Source: Clytia hemisphaerica (Eukaryota; Cnidaria; Hydrozoa; Leptothecata; Clytiidae). From it: a stretch of DNA of 64,000 bases. The translations under genes and the position numbers were made by a program. The DNA is taken from contig CACVBU010000720.1 of assembly GCA_902728285.1 (NCBI GenBank), positions 483,844 to 547,843 of the forward strand, written 5' to 3'. Shown here one piece after another: positions 45,501-54,576 of the stretch; within the stretch, counting starts at the first letter, position 1, and every line of letters starts with the position of its first letter. The notes below the pieces were generated by a model. The model did no database searches. It was not told the DNA's origin and worked only from the letters and a program-made list of their open reading frames with translations.

Positions 45501-48500
45501 TCTTAATTTTTTGGCCATTTTCATCATGGACATTCTTATAAAGCCCGTGTATTCTTATAAAAATAGCGTGTATCTCCTCTCAACTCTTCACAATTTGAAG
45601 ATGAATACACTTGTTTTCTTTTATAAGAACAATTTTATAAGAACGATGAGGCTCAAAATCGCCAAAATAAAAATAATTTAAGAGCAATGCTGAGCCTGAA
45701 ATTACTCAATTTCAATCAATTTAAGGGTCATAGTAGTAAAATATGCGTACAAATCCTAAAATACTTCAATTTTACCTTATAAATAAGAACAGGATAAGAA
45801 CAATTTGAGGCTCAAAGTGCCAAAAAATAAGAACAGCTGAGCCTCAACAAAAAATTATTGGTTCTTATTAAAAAAAAGTGTAGAATCGTAATGAAAACAC
45901 ACCCCTCTCACAGACCCGGTAGGATATTTTCAGCCAGTAATAACGATCTGAAATTCGATGGGGATTGATATTCCCATATATTGTTTTCAAGTCAGAAAAT
46001 TCTGTGTGGATGGGAAGAAATAGTAAAACATTTTCAGTGATGATTAGTTTATTTGATTATTTTCACTGGAGACAAAACTTGGAAGATAATTTTCCACCGG
46101 GGACTATATTTTGGCCAATTTTTCCAGTTGTAAGGGGCAAGGGGTCCTAGTGGGTCTGTGAGAAGGGAATGTGGAAACAGATTACGTAACGTTTCAAGAC
46201 GATGCTCCAACAATAATTACTAATTACAGCTTGCTGCTAAAATGTAAAATAGTCTGGATCATAACAAGCCACTCGGCAGGTACGTATTATCAAAGATAAA
46301 CAAAAAAAATCCATTAAAATCCTAGTATCTTTTAGTATAATACACATTCGACATTGGATTTCCAAAAAAAAAACGACTTCCGTTTGTGAATACGTCTCCG
46401 TCGTGGGTTGTAACCTTCTCTCTTTGCATAGTTCTTATGAAGAAGGCCACTCCAAACCAATGGCGAGTCAATAGATACGAATTACTTATTTACTTTATAT
46501 TAAAATAAAATAAAAACCTTCTTCGCCACAATTATTCACCGCACAAAGTTAAAAATACCCATGATGAAATGAAAAAACACCATTCTTATAAAAAAAGCGT
46601 GTAGGTCCTTATCGACCTGCTTTTAAACCCGAATGAAAAATAAGTTGAGAGTAATAATTCTTTCTTAGTTGGAGAAATATATTTGAAAATTTGAAGTTAC
46701 AGAGTGATTGATGGTATTTGATGAGTTAATTTAAACGAAAAATCTCTCCACAAAAACTCTCAAATTTTTCCATCGCCCCTGAAACGTGAACTCGTGGCTA
46801 CAAAAATGGTCATCAAGAAATCAACCGGCACCTTGCACATCTGAGCAGCGCGTACAAAATATTTTTATAAGCAACTCCAATTTTCGGGTCAGGGCTGGGG
46901 TTGCTTAGCAAAAACTTGCTTTGATCACCCCTGATGTTATACCATAATTATGCTTATTGGATCAAAGGCTATCGTTTGTAATGCTTAGATTAATCTAAAA
47001 AGATTTTACTTTAAGAGATAGTGAAATAATTTTTGGCTAATTTCAGGGCTCGAACCTTACCAACTTGGTTACTTATTAAAAAAATGTGTAATCTCAAAGC
47101 CGCCAGGCTTTCTTATTGTTGCAATTTTTTGCTGATGAAACACTGGTGCATAGAGTCGAGTCAAATTTCAAAAAGAGTCTGTGTAAAACTGATGTATAAA
47201 TATTCTTACAAATGAGTTGGTTATCAACTGCAATATAAACTGAATTATAAATGATTCAATGAATAAATTTGTTAAAAAACGTAGCTTGTGGTTCATCCAC
47301 CATCACATATCAAACTTTTTATGATCATTAGTTTTCAAGCAAGATATTCTGTCTCTTATTGCTTTCCATATGTCTTTATCTTTCCATAAGATTCAGTCTC
47401 ATGTGTCACACTTACATATCTAAACATGGTTATCATTAGCTTGGAGCAAAACATTCTCTTGTCTTATTTCATACCTCACCCTATTGCTTTCCATATGTCT
47501 TGCAGCACAATTCTCATTACATTTGGTGCAATAGAGAATACAAGACACAAAGAGTGTCGCCAAAGATAAGATTTCCATCACCAATATCACTATAAGCAAA
47601 CCAAACTCTAACCGGATGCGATGTATCGTGTCCGTGTAGCACGGTATGCGGAAAGGCTCATCTTCGCAGCACGAATTGTATGAAACACCTCTTGGTCGCT
47701 TCAAAGCACATTTACCATATGCTGGTACATAAAGCTTTCCCAACAAATAAATCATTGCTGCTCTGAACAAAATGTTTAAAATATCGAGTGCTAATTTAAT
47801 GCTAATGTATGATCTCTTCCTGGTTAAGACACCAATGTAACCTAACAGGACATTGAAAATCAATGTTAGACTTGTCCACGCCGGGAATAAAAACAACTTC
47901 TTCAAATTATACATTGAGATTTTTTGAAATCTCTCAATTCCTTCGTAAGAGTTGACATCGTTGACGTAAAATCCACCAGCCACCGTGGCAAGCACCATCC
48001 ATATCAAAAGCAACGTTGTAGTGATCTTTTGCCATTTCCAAGTTATATTGCTACTCTCACGGCGCTGTATATCCATTCTCTTAAGTGTAAAGATGAAAAC
48101 AAGTGTCTGCTTCTCTTCCTATTTCTCAACTATCTCGTTTCATAATCATTTTCTGCTGATTGAAGCGTTATTTATTCATATCAAACCTAAACGTCATTCA
48201 AATTTTTTCCTCAATCAAAAGGAAGGGTCGTTAAATTATTTATTGGCTTCACTCCAATCCCGCCATTCTTCGAATTTTTTATACCATGGTATAATTGTGT
48301 GTTTCTGGTTTACCACCTCTTTTCTAAACTAAAAGATAACTTTACATCAGTGGCGTTGTGGGAAAATCTTTCTGCAGGGGCCAAAGTCAATTTTTTTAAT
48401 GAAATAAAATTTTCATAAAAATAAAAAATAAAATTTTAAGAATTTACGAGGGATTTGAGGGATTTGAGGGATTAGATTTTAGATCTTTGTAATTTTGGAA

Positions 48501-51500
48501 CCCTTACAGAGACTCAATTTGCGTTTTAATGGTTTTTGTACCCCTTCGACTTTCGAGGGTGTGAAAAAGGGACCGTTATGGCTCGCACATACCCGGTACC
48601 TATTTTGCCTAAGCACCTCCTCCCCCCTTCGGATCGCAAGTTACAACCTGGTTAGTGGGTAGCTCGTTACAATTGAGAAGCCCTGTTTTTGTTGTGGTCT
48701 ACTTTTAAGGACAATCTTAGGCCTATAATTTTCATATGTGAAAAAAAAATATTTCTGAAATCAAGATGGTTCAAAGTTTGTAGTTTTTTTTTTCTTCATT
48801 TTCAAAATTTTTTGAATTATTTTTCTCATAAATTAGTACATTTGAAGCATAGGTTGGAAAATGGCAAGCTAAATAAAAATTAGTACACATTTAAAACGAA
48901 TGGACTTTAACATCATATCAGCGCTCAATCATCGAATTGACAAAGTACGCATGCGCTGTCTTTTGTTTTTAGAATGCGGGTCAGTTTAGAAAGACCTAGT
49001 GGTAAGTGAGAAATTCCAAAGGGTCTACTTTCTAATGTCATGTTTCAATAAAAAAACATTGTTTTTATTATGTTTTATTTCTTTAATAAAGAATGTAACT
49101 ATTTTTTACAATAGATGGAAAATGAGCTGATGACAAACTAAAATTTTAAAGCTAGAATTAAACATTTAAATGAGTAATATACTATTTATCAAGACGTGTC
49201 ATGCACTTTTTGAAAAAGATTCTTTTTATGTATAATTGTTTCTCGTTCTTCACAATGGTTGGAAGGCCTTGGTAGCAAAAAGTCGAAATGATGGAGGCTT
49301 ATTTATTCATAATCCTTTATTATTCCACATTCTTTTCAACGGTTGGGAGGCTTTTACGCACAGTGAGCTTTCTTAATTTCGGATGAAATTTGATCTTGTG
49401 TTTGTTTTGTTACATCATTTTCAATACATCTTATGCCATCGAGACTGGTACATGCAATCAGTGTAAACAAAGATAGAATCTCCATCACCAATATCACTAT
49501 AAGCAAACCATACTCAAACCTGATGCGATCAATCGTGTCCGTGTGGCACGGTATGCAAAACACTTCATCATCTTTGCACCGCGAACCATCATATGAAAGA
49601 CCTCTTGGTCCATTCCGCACACAAAAACCATATGACGTTACGAAGACAAAACCCAATAGAAGAATCATTGCCAGTCTGAAAAAACTGTTCAACAAATCAA
49701 ACCACATTTTCTTACTAATGAACACTTCCTTCCGAGTATAAATTCCAGTATATCCTAACAAGACATTGAACAATAATGTCCAGCTTGTCCATACTGGGAA
49801 GAATGATCTGCTTTTGACTTGATACATCGAAACTTTTTGAAGTTTTTCTCTCCCTTCATAAGAATAGATGTCACTAACATACAATCCACCAGCCACTGTG
49901 GCTATTACCATCCATGTTAATTGCAAGGTTGTAGTGATCTTTTGCCATTTCCAGTATGTATTGTTTTGTGGTGGCAACATATCAATAAGAGTTTTCTTGC
50001 TTTTCTCAAGAGCAAACTATCTCTGCTCTTTGCTGCTTTTCTCTTGTCTTGGATCGTTTATTTTTATGATGACTTTTTGTGGTAGCAATAAAAGTCAATT
50101 ATTTTCAAACTGTAAAGTCGTTAAGTAAAGTAATTTAATTACTATGTTATTCAAGTAGAATGGTCATTAAATTATTTGTCGTCTTCGTTCCAAGAAGTGT
50201 GTTTTTCTGTGGCAGAGACGGTAAGGTTCTAATTTGACTAGATCCTAAGCAGCCGAGAACGATGGTAAATCAGCACTTTTACCGTCCTCGATTTTGCGGG
50301 TCAGAACTGCGGGTTATTCCAGATCGCTTCAGTCAATCTACCGTCCTCAAAAGTGCAAATACATAAACCCGCTATTCTTCAAGCAAAGGAGCCTCGAAAC
50401 TAGATGAGTTATCCGTGTTATAAGAAGCACCAAGGCTAGATAAAGATCTTTGACTATTAGAAAGCACGTTTTGTACATGTACACAAACAAGGTCTTCTTC
50501 TTCCTCTTTTGTTTCGTTTGTGATGGTGACCAAACAACACAAACAGTCTTGTGTGCAATAAACTATACAAGACACAATCAATGTCACCAGAGATAAGATT
50601 TCCATCACCAATATCACTATTAGCAAACCAAATTCTAACCTGATGCGATGTATCGTGTCCGTGTAGCACGGTATGCTGAAAAACTTGATCGTCGAAACAC
50701 AAAGTATTGCTCAAAACAGGTGGAATTTTATAAGTTTCATTTGTCATCTTTTGTGGTCCCTCTCCACGCGCACTCACCATACACTGGCACATAAATCCAT
50801 CCCAATAAATAAATCATCCCTCCTCTGAACGAAATGTTCAGCATATCAAGTCCCAGTTTGATGCTTGTAAACACTTGCTTCTTGGTACAAAATCCAATAT
50901 ATCCCAATAAGATATTGAAAAGCAATGACCAACTTGTCCATGCTGGGAACAAAAATGTTTTCTTGACTTTGTACATTGAGATTTCTTGTAAGTTTGTATT
51001 TGTTATGACGTCACTAACGTAAAATCCACCCGCTAGAGAAGCTAATAACATCCATGCCAATAGAAGTGTTGTTATAAAGTTCTGCCATCTCCAGAATTTC
51101 ACTTTCTGCTCATATTGAAGGCGGTGCATTTTCCCATTCAGAAAAATTTTAAAAAGTTTTTATTAAGGGAACAAACCAAATCGAAAGTCCGTTTAGAATG
51201 ATAGTTCTACTTGACCTAACCAATAATTCTTTCCCCGCGGTAAGTCATTCTCTTAGTGATTTTCATAGGTCTGGGATTCAGACTTATTTACTCTTGGATA
51301 CTAACCATCTCTTCATAATAAATTTTACTTTTAGACCGCAATGTTTCAGAAAGTGGTTTTTCATTCCTCCCATTTTCATTTAGCTTATTGTTTTCCCTTT
51401 GCTAAAGCAAAACGCAACATCCCTAAGATATGAATGCCCATTCACTTGTTTTCACCATAGCCAATTGTTCAATAAAACCACTGAAACCATAGTAATTTGT

Positions 51501-54500
51501 CTTTTCTGAACAAGATTCTTTGCACAGTCATACTCAAGGGTCATATCAACCAGGAGTAACATAGATATTTTGACCTCCAAAGATTCATCTTTTTTTGTGC
51601 AAAGTGTTCCCTTTTTGAATAATCTATGACTAAGCGTCGGTAACCTTAAAATTTAGAATCTTTTCTACCTTAAGGGTAGAAATTTTGGCGGAAAGAAAAT
51701 TTGGTGAAAATCCACCAAATTAAGTTCCCGCAATATTTAATTATTCCCGCCATCCACCAAATTAAATTCCCGCCAAATTTTAGTTAGTGTATTGGTTCCC
51801 CCAAATGTGTGCTATTTCAGGCCAGGTTTTTTTCTTATTTAATGGCGTTTTTTAGACAAAAATGTCCTTCATCCGCCAAATTAAACTCCCGCCAAAATTT
51901 CTCTCGTTTACGTCACCTTCTAATTCGCAAGTCTGCAAGTTTTTGTTGTGTATTTCTCGCTCTCTGAAGTTTAAACCACTCTTTAATGTGTATCTCGCGT
52001 ATGCGTAGTCAACGGCAATAAATTCTGAAATTTCTGTAGCTATCGGGTCAGTTTACATACAAATGTATTCGAAGGTAAGAACAGTTTGAACAGACGGCTC
52101 ATTAATAATTGTCTTTCTTATCCCAATAGATTTGAGGTATTGTCATTGTATCCAGGCATCGTCCATGGACATACCAATAAATTCTATATACAATTTTTCT
52201 TTAGAATACAAATGTTACAAGCAACTAGAGAAGATGAAATCCCATTTCGAAGCGAATCCCATGTGGGAATTTCTACACGGTGAACACGTGGAGGCACGTG
52301 AACATGAACTCAACAAAACATATCATAATTACCAAAAGAAACACAAGAAGTCCTCCAAAAGTGACGTCGAAACACACAAGAGGAAAAATATCTTCCGCCA
52401 TAATCAAAGGTAAACGGAAATGGATTTTCTTAGAAGTTTTTCTGATATACTGAAGCTGAAAAAGTGGATATTTTCATTAAGGGTTGTTTGACGCCAGCTC
52501 TCAATATCGCTATAGTTCCAGGTATAAGGTCCCATAGAATCCATGATTTTTAGTTAAATAAGCTCCTATTCACCACCTCTATAGACATCTCACTAATAAG
52601 ACATTTGAGTTCATGTTCACGTGCTTCCACGTGTTCACCGTGTAGAAATTCCCACATGGGATTCGCTTCGAAATGGGATTTCATCTTCTCTAGTTGCTTG
52701 TAACATTTGTATTCTAAAGAAAAATTGTATATAGAATTTATTGGTATGTCCATATGGACGATGCCTGGATACAATGACAATACCTCAAGTCTTTTTGGCT
52801 GCAAAACATGATTTCCCACTTTCAGTCAATGTAAAATTTCTTCTCCGATCCCTTTGTCAGGTTTATCCATTCACACAACCGTGCTCATTTGAATTACACT
52901 TTGGAAGTGAACCATCTGTCAGATGTCCTTGATGAAGAATTTGAAATGTTGAAAGGACAATCATCACCCGATACACCAGAGTTGAAGAAAGAATTGAATG
53001 AAATCCCTCAACTTCGTATCAACATTCCCAAAACATTACCCAAGAACCTGGATTGGAGGGATTATGGTAAACTGTCGACTAATTTATATTATGAAATGTT
53101 ATGTTTCTCGGAATTACATTTTTACCGTACTTGCACTTTATCCTTATTCGTATCGTAATTGGCTACCTTCTTTATTTGATTTTCAAGAAATTTTTCATCA
53201 AAACACTTTACATTTCAGGAGCGGTTGGTCCAGTTCACAGCCAGAGTTTCTGTGCATCATGCTGGGCTTTTTCTGCCATTGGTGCCATCGAAGGTGCTTT
53301 TGCTATCAAGGTACAATTAAATCTTGATCTACAAGGAACATATACTCCTTTAGTATGTTCAGTGATATCACACTAGACTCATTTCAGAGTTATGCAACGG
53401 TCCCGCGAACGGCTTAAATATTGAAAGCATTCATTTTGAACTTTGCTTTCTTTAGAACGGCAGTATGGAGCAATTATCTATCCAACAATTATTGGATTGT
53501 TCCTGGGGGTATAACAACAATGGATGTCGAGGTGGTTGGAGTTGGAGAGCTTTTCAATTCGTCAAAGATCATGGAATAGCAACCAGAAAAAGTTATGGCA
53601 AATATTTGGGACAGGTATGCTTCATTTTTGCTATATTATCAACATTCTTTGGTAAAAAATCAATGTACAAGGAATACAAAATTCTATTTTGAAATAGGAT
53701 AATATTCAAATTGTTGGGAATTTCCGAACAGTTTACTTTGTATAAACCTTGAAAGGTAATAGACATGTCAATAATTCTTCAATGTTCAGAATTTATCTTG
53801 TTCCATAGGAAGGATATTGCCATTGTGGAAGTAAAGAACATTGCGACAACGTCCAAAAGATTTCTTATCGAACCATCGAAAAACACAATGCGGAAAAATT
53901 GAAAGTTGCCCTCGCAATGTATGGTCCTGGAAGTATTGCCGTCCAATGTGCACGAAAAACATTCAAATTCTATTCATCAGGCATTTATGACGACCCTAAA
54001 TGCAGTAAGCTTAAAGTTTTTGCGTTTTACTTTTCTTGTCTATTACATGTGACAATAAAAGTAATCTTACCTCTCTTTGATAAAATTGCTGAAAGTAATA
54101 TTTTCAACAATCTGCTCCCTTTGATTCGTTGATTGAGTCATCAATACACTGCGGTTGGCCCAAGTTTTATTTTATATTTGTATTTTCTTCACTTTTCAGC
54201 ACAAAAGACAGACCATGCAGTGTTAGCTATCGGTTATGGTGAAGAGGAAAATATCCCGTATTGGATCATCAAGAATAGTTGGGGAAAGTTATGGGGTGAT
54301 AGAGGATTTATGAAAATATCCATGAAAAAAGACTTCTGTGGGGTCCTGAGCAATGGCCCTTTAATGGTTTCTGTGGGTGGCTGGTCAAATGAGACATTTC
54401 CTTTCCAGCATATGAAAAGGGTGGTTCCAAGTGATAGCAAAAAGTTTGATTTGCAAGCGAAGGAACGGAATGCGTTATTCAAGGAGAATGGTGCCGAACT

Positions 54501-54576
54501 TACAGAATCGGATTTCTTTGTTATACCAGATCACGTGACTGCTTATGTTAACGAATCTCCGAAAAAACCCGCTTGA
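33559..54576 (+). CDS. Secreted papain-family (C1A) protease of the 26/29-kDa type, 9 exons, 818 aa
   Basis: A cysteine endopeptidase with a long N-terminal domain preceding an ordinary cathepsin propeptide and catalytic domain. Exons: 33559-34348, 34589-34779, 35166-35406, 52205-52409, 52861-53066, 53219-53310, 53456-53614, 53809-54004, 54200-54576; every phase joins and the total is 2457 nt. It starts with a signal peptide (MILLKHTFALFTLLLVSN), then a Lys-rich low-complexity stretch at about 110-146. The 26-kDa-type domain follows (YHAVGTITLPFDDLVEPFEAWY, GVPTYKFKY, YTLHV, IRYEMVGYDHLLRSHYDHY). The propeptide has FRHNQRFIHSHNRAHLNY and VNHLSD. The catalytic domain has Q553, C559 (CASCWAFS), H699 (TDHAVLAIGYG) and N719 (IKNSWG), so all active residues are present. 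Intron 3 spans 16.8 kb and holds other genes. The family is known from insects and other invertebrates, in blood cells and digestion; the role here is not known. Confidence 0.9.
35407..36251. other. Start of the 16.8-kb protease intron
   Basis: AT-rich with no supported exon. An in-frame-looking stretch at 35420-35635 (MHEKTFEIGF, LQTELEAEGVIENKAN) follows directly after the exon-3 donor but does not match the family's continuation. That continuation is found instead, in the correct phase, at 52205. Confidence 0.45.
36252..36700 (-). pseudogene. Four-TM family paralogue 1, N-terminally truncated by a MITE
   Basis: The minus-strand frame begins at LTLIFNVLLGYIGVLTRKR, i.e. from the second membrane segment of the family, and ends at a normal C-terminus. 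It keeps the cysteine-rich loop (YGECVVRRG, DSCCDDEAFRIPCYTDTIHR) and the last membrane segment (FGLLIVILVMEILSLATLFVSCIL). Everything upstream is replaced by the MITE at 36701-37292. The first membrane segment and FPAWTS region of paralogue 2 have no counterpart beyond the MITE, so that part was already lost. The MITE supplies an in-frame ATG (36782), leaving a 176-codon chimeric open frame. The C-terminal 60 residues are nearly identical to paralogue 2 (47420-48076), so the duplication is recent. I treat it as a pseudogene; expression would change that view. Confidence 0.75.
36701..37292. mobile_element. PIF/Harbinger-like MITE, copy 1 (592 bp)
   Basis: Terminal repeats AGGCCCCATTACACCTAAGA and its complement ending GGGGCCT at 37292. 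TTA is duplicated at 36698-36700 and 37293-37295; a 3-bp TWA duplication plus GGCCC-type ends is the usual PIF/Harbinger pattern. It is intact and uninterrupted, and serves as the reference for the nested copies 2 and 3. Non-coding apart from contributing 27 codons to the chimeric frame of tetraspan paralogue 1. Confidence 0.85.
38445..39935 (+). CDS. LINE ORF1 protein, 496 aa, RRM-like and Q/N/H-rich
   Basis: An intact frame. An N-terminal Asn-rich segment (NVNNKNDINNNN) is followed by a helical region, then a probable coiled coil at about 165-215 (KELLGQIDKLTKTVNDVKNE). An RRM-like unit begins at about residue 262 (YSLFVGGFKPTLTEDNVWDI, with VVKVTLIHQ as a following strand). The last ~150 residues are very rich in Gln, Asn, His and Arg (RKQQRTHHQSNNQQPQRD). 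ORF1 proteins of this kind bind the element's RNA and form trimers or RNP particles; that is family knowledge, not seen here. The coding sequence is strikingly A- and C-rich, unlike the host exons. The stop at 39933-39935 overlaps the ORF2 start by 14 bases. Confidence 0.8.
   Translation: MSITKMADGAAEIVNVNNKNDINNNNFTDVTDLVIEISINKNEPSVPFKANINNLYRASRSDLIKLLESYLDTDQVKLLRDQLFQMLLGDFDNHTLSIHGFDKVLKTTKNPTQHLKQRQNTDATVNDIYVIGLSLTEMIIVDKLAYMILRPSSITTPQTPPEIPFQNVIETNSKELLGQIDKLTKTVNDVKNENQELKNYVKELIQKMDQHFQKEHVHPGNQPIQPTNTAASENTRNPPKNSSPIIFGNRLPGGNHVAGKPKPYSLFVGGFKPTLTEDNVWDIVANEIRLTVVKVTLIHQNHTNQAFKIDIDPFEREKAFNPDIWFHGLVVKPFKENFRKKVNYRNQQPHIRQDNTEQDQYHSANPPRFNRKQQRTHHQSNNQQPQRDITHQHQHTTRNQKRQQHPEIHPLTQAYNGQRRTDTNRQTQRQQRNNHPTVHTENRQIRYPNNTDQDNQFFIPYPTDFQFANQQPNFTHPNRFACLDPTDSFNTQNGEY
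39922..42865 (+). pseudogene. LINE ORF2: endonuclease/reverse transcriptase with one frameshift
   Basis: The first frame, 39922 to about 41385, has the APE endonuclease: FISLNCHGIKANF, IIFLSETWIT, GGTAMMIKR, CIILGDFQSCP, SYIDHILVSN and NTSDHLPIACN (catalytic SDH). The second frame, about 41390-42865, has the reverse transcriptase: IIVPIMKSSKKP, NYRGISLIPILTKIMEK, QFGFTSDASTVHAE, SLDAEKAFDCCNW, GVRQGSLLSPYLYNIY and VFADDIILLS. The break is at about 41385-41392 (AAAAACCTCCGATCC), where the first frame drifts into unrelated residues and the second picks up DPFNIKAEHFIHSISPN. The total length is one base over a multiple of three, so one extra base suffices. Every catalytic motif is otherwise intact, implying a young insertion. 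The start ATG lies inside the last codons of ORF1, suggesting re-initiation or coupled translation. Confidence 0.85.
43989..44128. repeat. Tandem array, 20-bp unit, 7 copies
   Basis: Units TTTGCTGCGCGATTTCAA plus two variable bases (AG or TA alternating). Seven cores occur at 20-bp spacing from 43991. It reads in frame as CCAISIFAARFQSLLRDF-type repeats, but that is a by-product of the array. Confidence 0.9.
44200..44370 (+). other. Small Cys-rich open frame inside the foldback element
   Basis: From ATG 44200 a 56-codon frame reads MADPWCGSCGNDLLNLPH and ends SSNSCPHCPQNIV. It has two CxxC pairs about 40 residues apart, as a zinc ribbon or RING-like fragment could have. It lies between the inverted minisatellites, and its base composition (more G and C) is unlike the surroundings. 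It may be a captured host gene fragment. It has no splice-site or similarity support, so function is not claimed. Confidence 0.3.
44489..44660. repeat. Tandem array, 20-bp unit, inverted relative to 43989-44128
   Basis: Units of the type GCGCAGCAAATATTGAAATT at 20-bp spacing, 8-9 copies, the reverse complement of the left array. Early units have CAGCCAATATT; later ones drift (CCCGCAGC, CGTGCAGT). Confidence 0.9.
45239..46602. mobile_element. TIR element, ACACGCTTTTTTTATAAGAA ends, 1.36 kb
   Basis: The left end ACACGCTTTTTTTTATAAGA, then a CATTTCATCATGG block, is matched in reverse at the right end (CCATGATGAAATG, then CATTCTTATAAAAAAAGCGT). Internal copies of ATTCTTATAAAAATAGCGTG (about 45550-45572) and many ATAAGAAC/AAGAACAATT words suggest repeated internal rearrangement. 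No coding region is supported inside, and no target duplication was established. Confidence 0.65.
46603..47419. other. Intronic stretch, no gene recognised
   Basis: AT-rich. Near its right edge (about 47330-47420) the sequence TTGCTTTCCATATGTCTT repeats part of the tetraspan coding sequence that follows, implying a small partial duplication of the 3' end of paralogue 2. Confidence 0.4.
47420..48076 (-). CDS. Unrecognised four-TM protein, paralogue 2, intact, 218 aa
   Basis: A single-exon minus-strand gene inside the protease intron. Four hydrophobic segments are visible at about 18-38 (ITTTLLLIWMVLATVAGGFY), 67-85 (WTSLTLIFNVLLGYIGVL), 93-117 (ISIKLALDILNILFRAAMIY) and 160-185 (FGLLIVILVMEILSLATLFV). 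Between segments 3 and 4 is a loop with conserved cysteines (YGKCALKRPRGVSYNSCCED, then IPCYTDTIHRIRLE), probably disulfide-bonded and extracellular. The tail is Cys-rich then polar (CTKCNENCAARHMESNRV). The layout recalls claudin/MARVEL/MS4A-like tetraspan proteins, but I see no W-GLW-C-C signature, so I assign no family. Two further paralogues lie just upstream on the same strand and a truncated one downstream, a tandem cluster. The start is chosen at MDIQRRES because the hydrophobic segment follows at a normal distance, as in the paralogues. Confidence 0.75.
   Translation of the reverse strand: MDIQRRESSNITWKWQKITTTLLLIWMVLATVAGGFYVNDVNSYEGIERFQKISMYNLKKLFLFPAWTSLTLIFNVLLGYIGVLTRKRSYISIKLALDILNILFRAAMIYLLGKLYVPAYGKCALKRPRGVSYNSCCEDEPFRIPCYTDTIHRIRLEFGLLIVILVMEILSLATLFVSCILYCTKCNENCAARHMESNRVRYEIRQENVLLQANDNHV
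48077..49353. other. Spacer between tetraspan paralogues 2 and 3
   Basis: No gene recognised. About 48520-48640 (CCCTTCGACTTTCGAGGG, then GGTACCTATTTTGCCTAAGC and CACCTCCTCCCCCC) resembles the right half of the MITE at 59560-59886, so a truncated copy sits here. The rest is AT-rich. Confidence 0.45.
49354..49980 (-). CDS. Unrecognised four-TM protein, paralogue 3, intact, 208 aa
   Basis: A single exon with the same architecture as paralogue 2: WKWQKITTTLQLTWMVIATV (segment 1), SWTLLFNVLLGYTGIYTRKE (segment 2), FDLLNSFFRLAMILLLGFVF (segment 3), the cysteine loop SYGFCVRNGPRGLSYDGSRC ... FCIPCHTDTIDRIRFEYG, and segment 4 LLIVILVMEILSLFTLIAC. The end differs (MIEND-type replaced by IRCIENDVTKQTQDQISSEI), so the C-terminal tail diverges while the loop and the segment-4 block stay conserved. 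That pattern suggests selection on the membrane core and the loop. It is more diverged from paralogue 2 than paralogue 1 is. Function is unknown. Confidence 0.75.
   Translation of the reverse strand: MLPPQNNTYWKWQKITTTLQLTWMVIATVAGGLYVSDIYSYEGREKLQKVSMYQVKSRSFFPVWTSWTLLFNVLLGYTGIYTRKEVFISKKMWFDLLNSFFRLAMILLLGFVFVTSYGFCVRNGPRGLSYDGSRCKDDEVFCIPCHTDTIDRIRFEYGLLIVILVMEILSLFTLIACTSLDGIRCIENDVTKQTQDQISSEIKKAHCA
49981..50371. other. Spacer between tetraspan paralogues 3 and 4
   Basis: No coding region. A loose inverted pair (GGTAAATCAGCACTTTTACC at about 50263, and ACCGTCCTCAAAAGTGC at 50340) surrounds a CGGGTCAGAACTGCGGGTTA stretch; no element could be defined. Confidence 0.3.
50372..51129 (-). 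pseudogene. Four-TM family paralogue 4, two frame breaks
   Basis: Homology runs the full length of the family but through three frames. The N-terminal part (51129 to about 50770) has segments 1-3 (FITTLLLAWMLLASLAGGFY, SWSLLFNILLGYIGF, IKLGLDMLNISFRGGMIYLL) and VPVYGECAWRG. The middle (about 50770-50690) reads GPQKMTNETYKIPPVLSN. The C-terminal part (about 50690-50372) has SIPCYTDTIHRIRLEFG and segment 4. The total of 758 nt is two over a multiple of three, so two single-base insertions are enough; the second is next to a five-T run (CAAGTTTTTCAGC on the coding strand). It also lacks the loop cysteines seen in the other copies and has a unique acidic C-terminus (KEEEEDLVCVHVQNV, EAPLLEE). The intact-looking tail argues for recent decay or for assembly errors. 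Confidence 0.7.
51130..51677. other. Upstream of tetraspan paralogue 4
   Basis: No gene or repeat pair recognised; it should include the promoter of paralogue 4. Confidence 0.35.
51678..51902. mobile_element. MITE with AGAAATTTTGGCGG ends, 225 bp
   Basis: Perfect 14-bp termini AGAAATTTTGGCGG and CCGCCAAAATTTCT. Several internal CCGCCAAATTAA and TTCCCGCCAAAT words are arranged in both orientations. Non-coding. The word usage links it to the sequence at about 790-990 and, less closely, to 8490-8852. Confidence 0.7.
52131..52788. repeat. Inverted duplication of protease exon 4 and its acceptor
   Basis: The left arm, 52131-52312, contains the end of intron 3, the acceptor TTTTCTTTAG and the first ~108 bases of exon 4. 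The right arm, 52605-52788, is its reverse complement with only a few differences (for example ATATGG for ATGG at about 52752). The arms are about 183 bp with a spacer of about 290 bp. The left arm carries the functional exon, because it alone continues into LNKTYHNYQKKHKKSSKSD and the donor at 52410. The right arm lies in intron 4 and reads the exon antisense. Confidence 0.85.

Noticed and set aside
52550-52819. Minus-strand frame coding for a copy of the protease propeptide
   Set aside because: It is the right arm of the inverted duplication; it lacks the rest of the exon and a donor, so it is not a separate gene.
53998-54140. Continuation of protease exon 8 past TGCAGTAAGC
   Set aside because: The frame runs on as a hydrophobic stretch unrelated to the family. 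The donor at 54005 joins in phase to TQKTDHAVLAIG at 54200.
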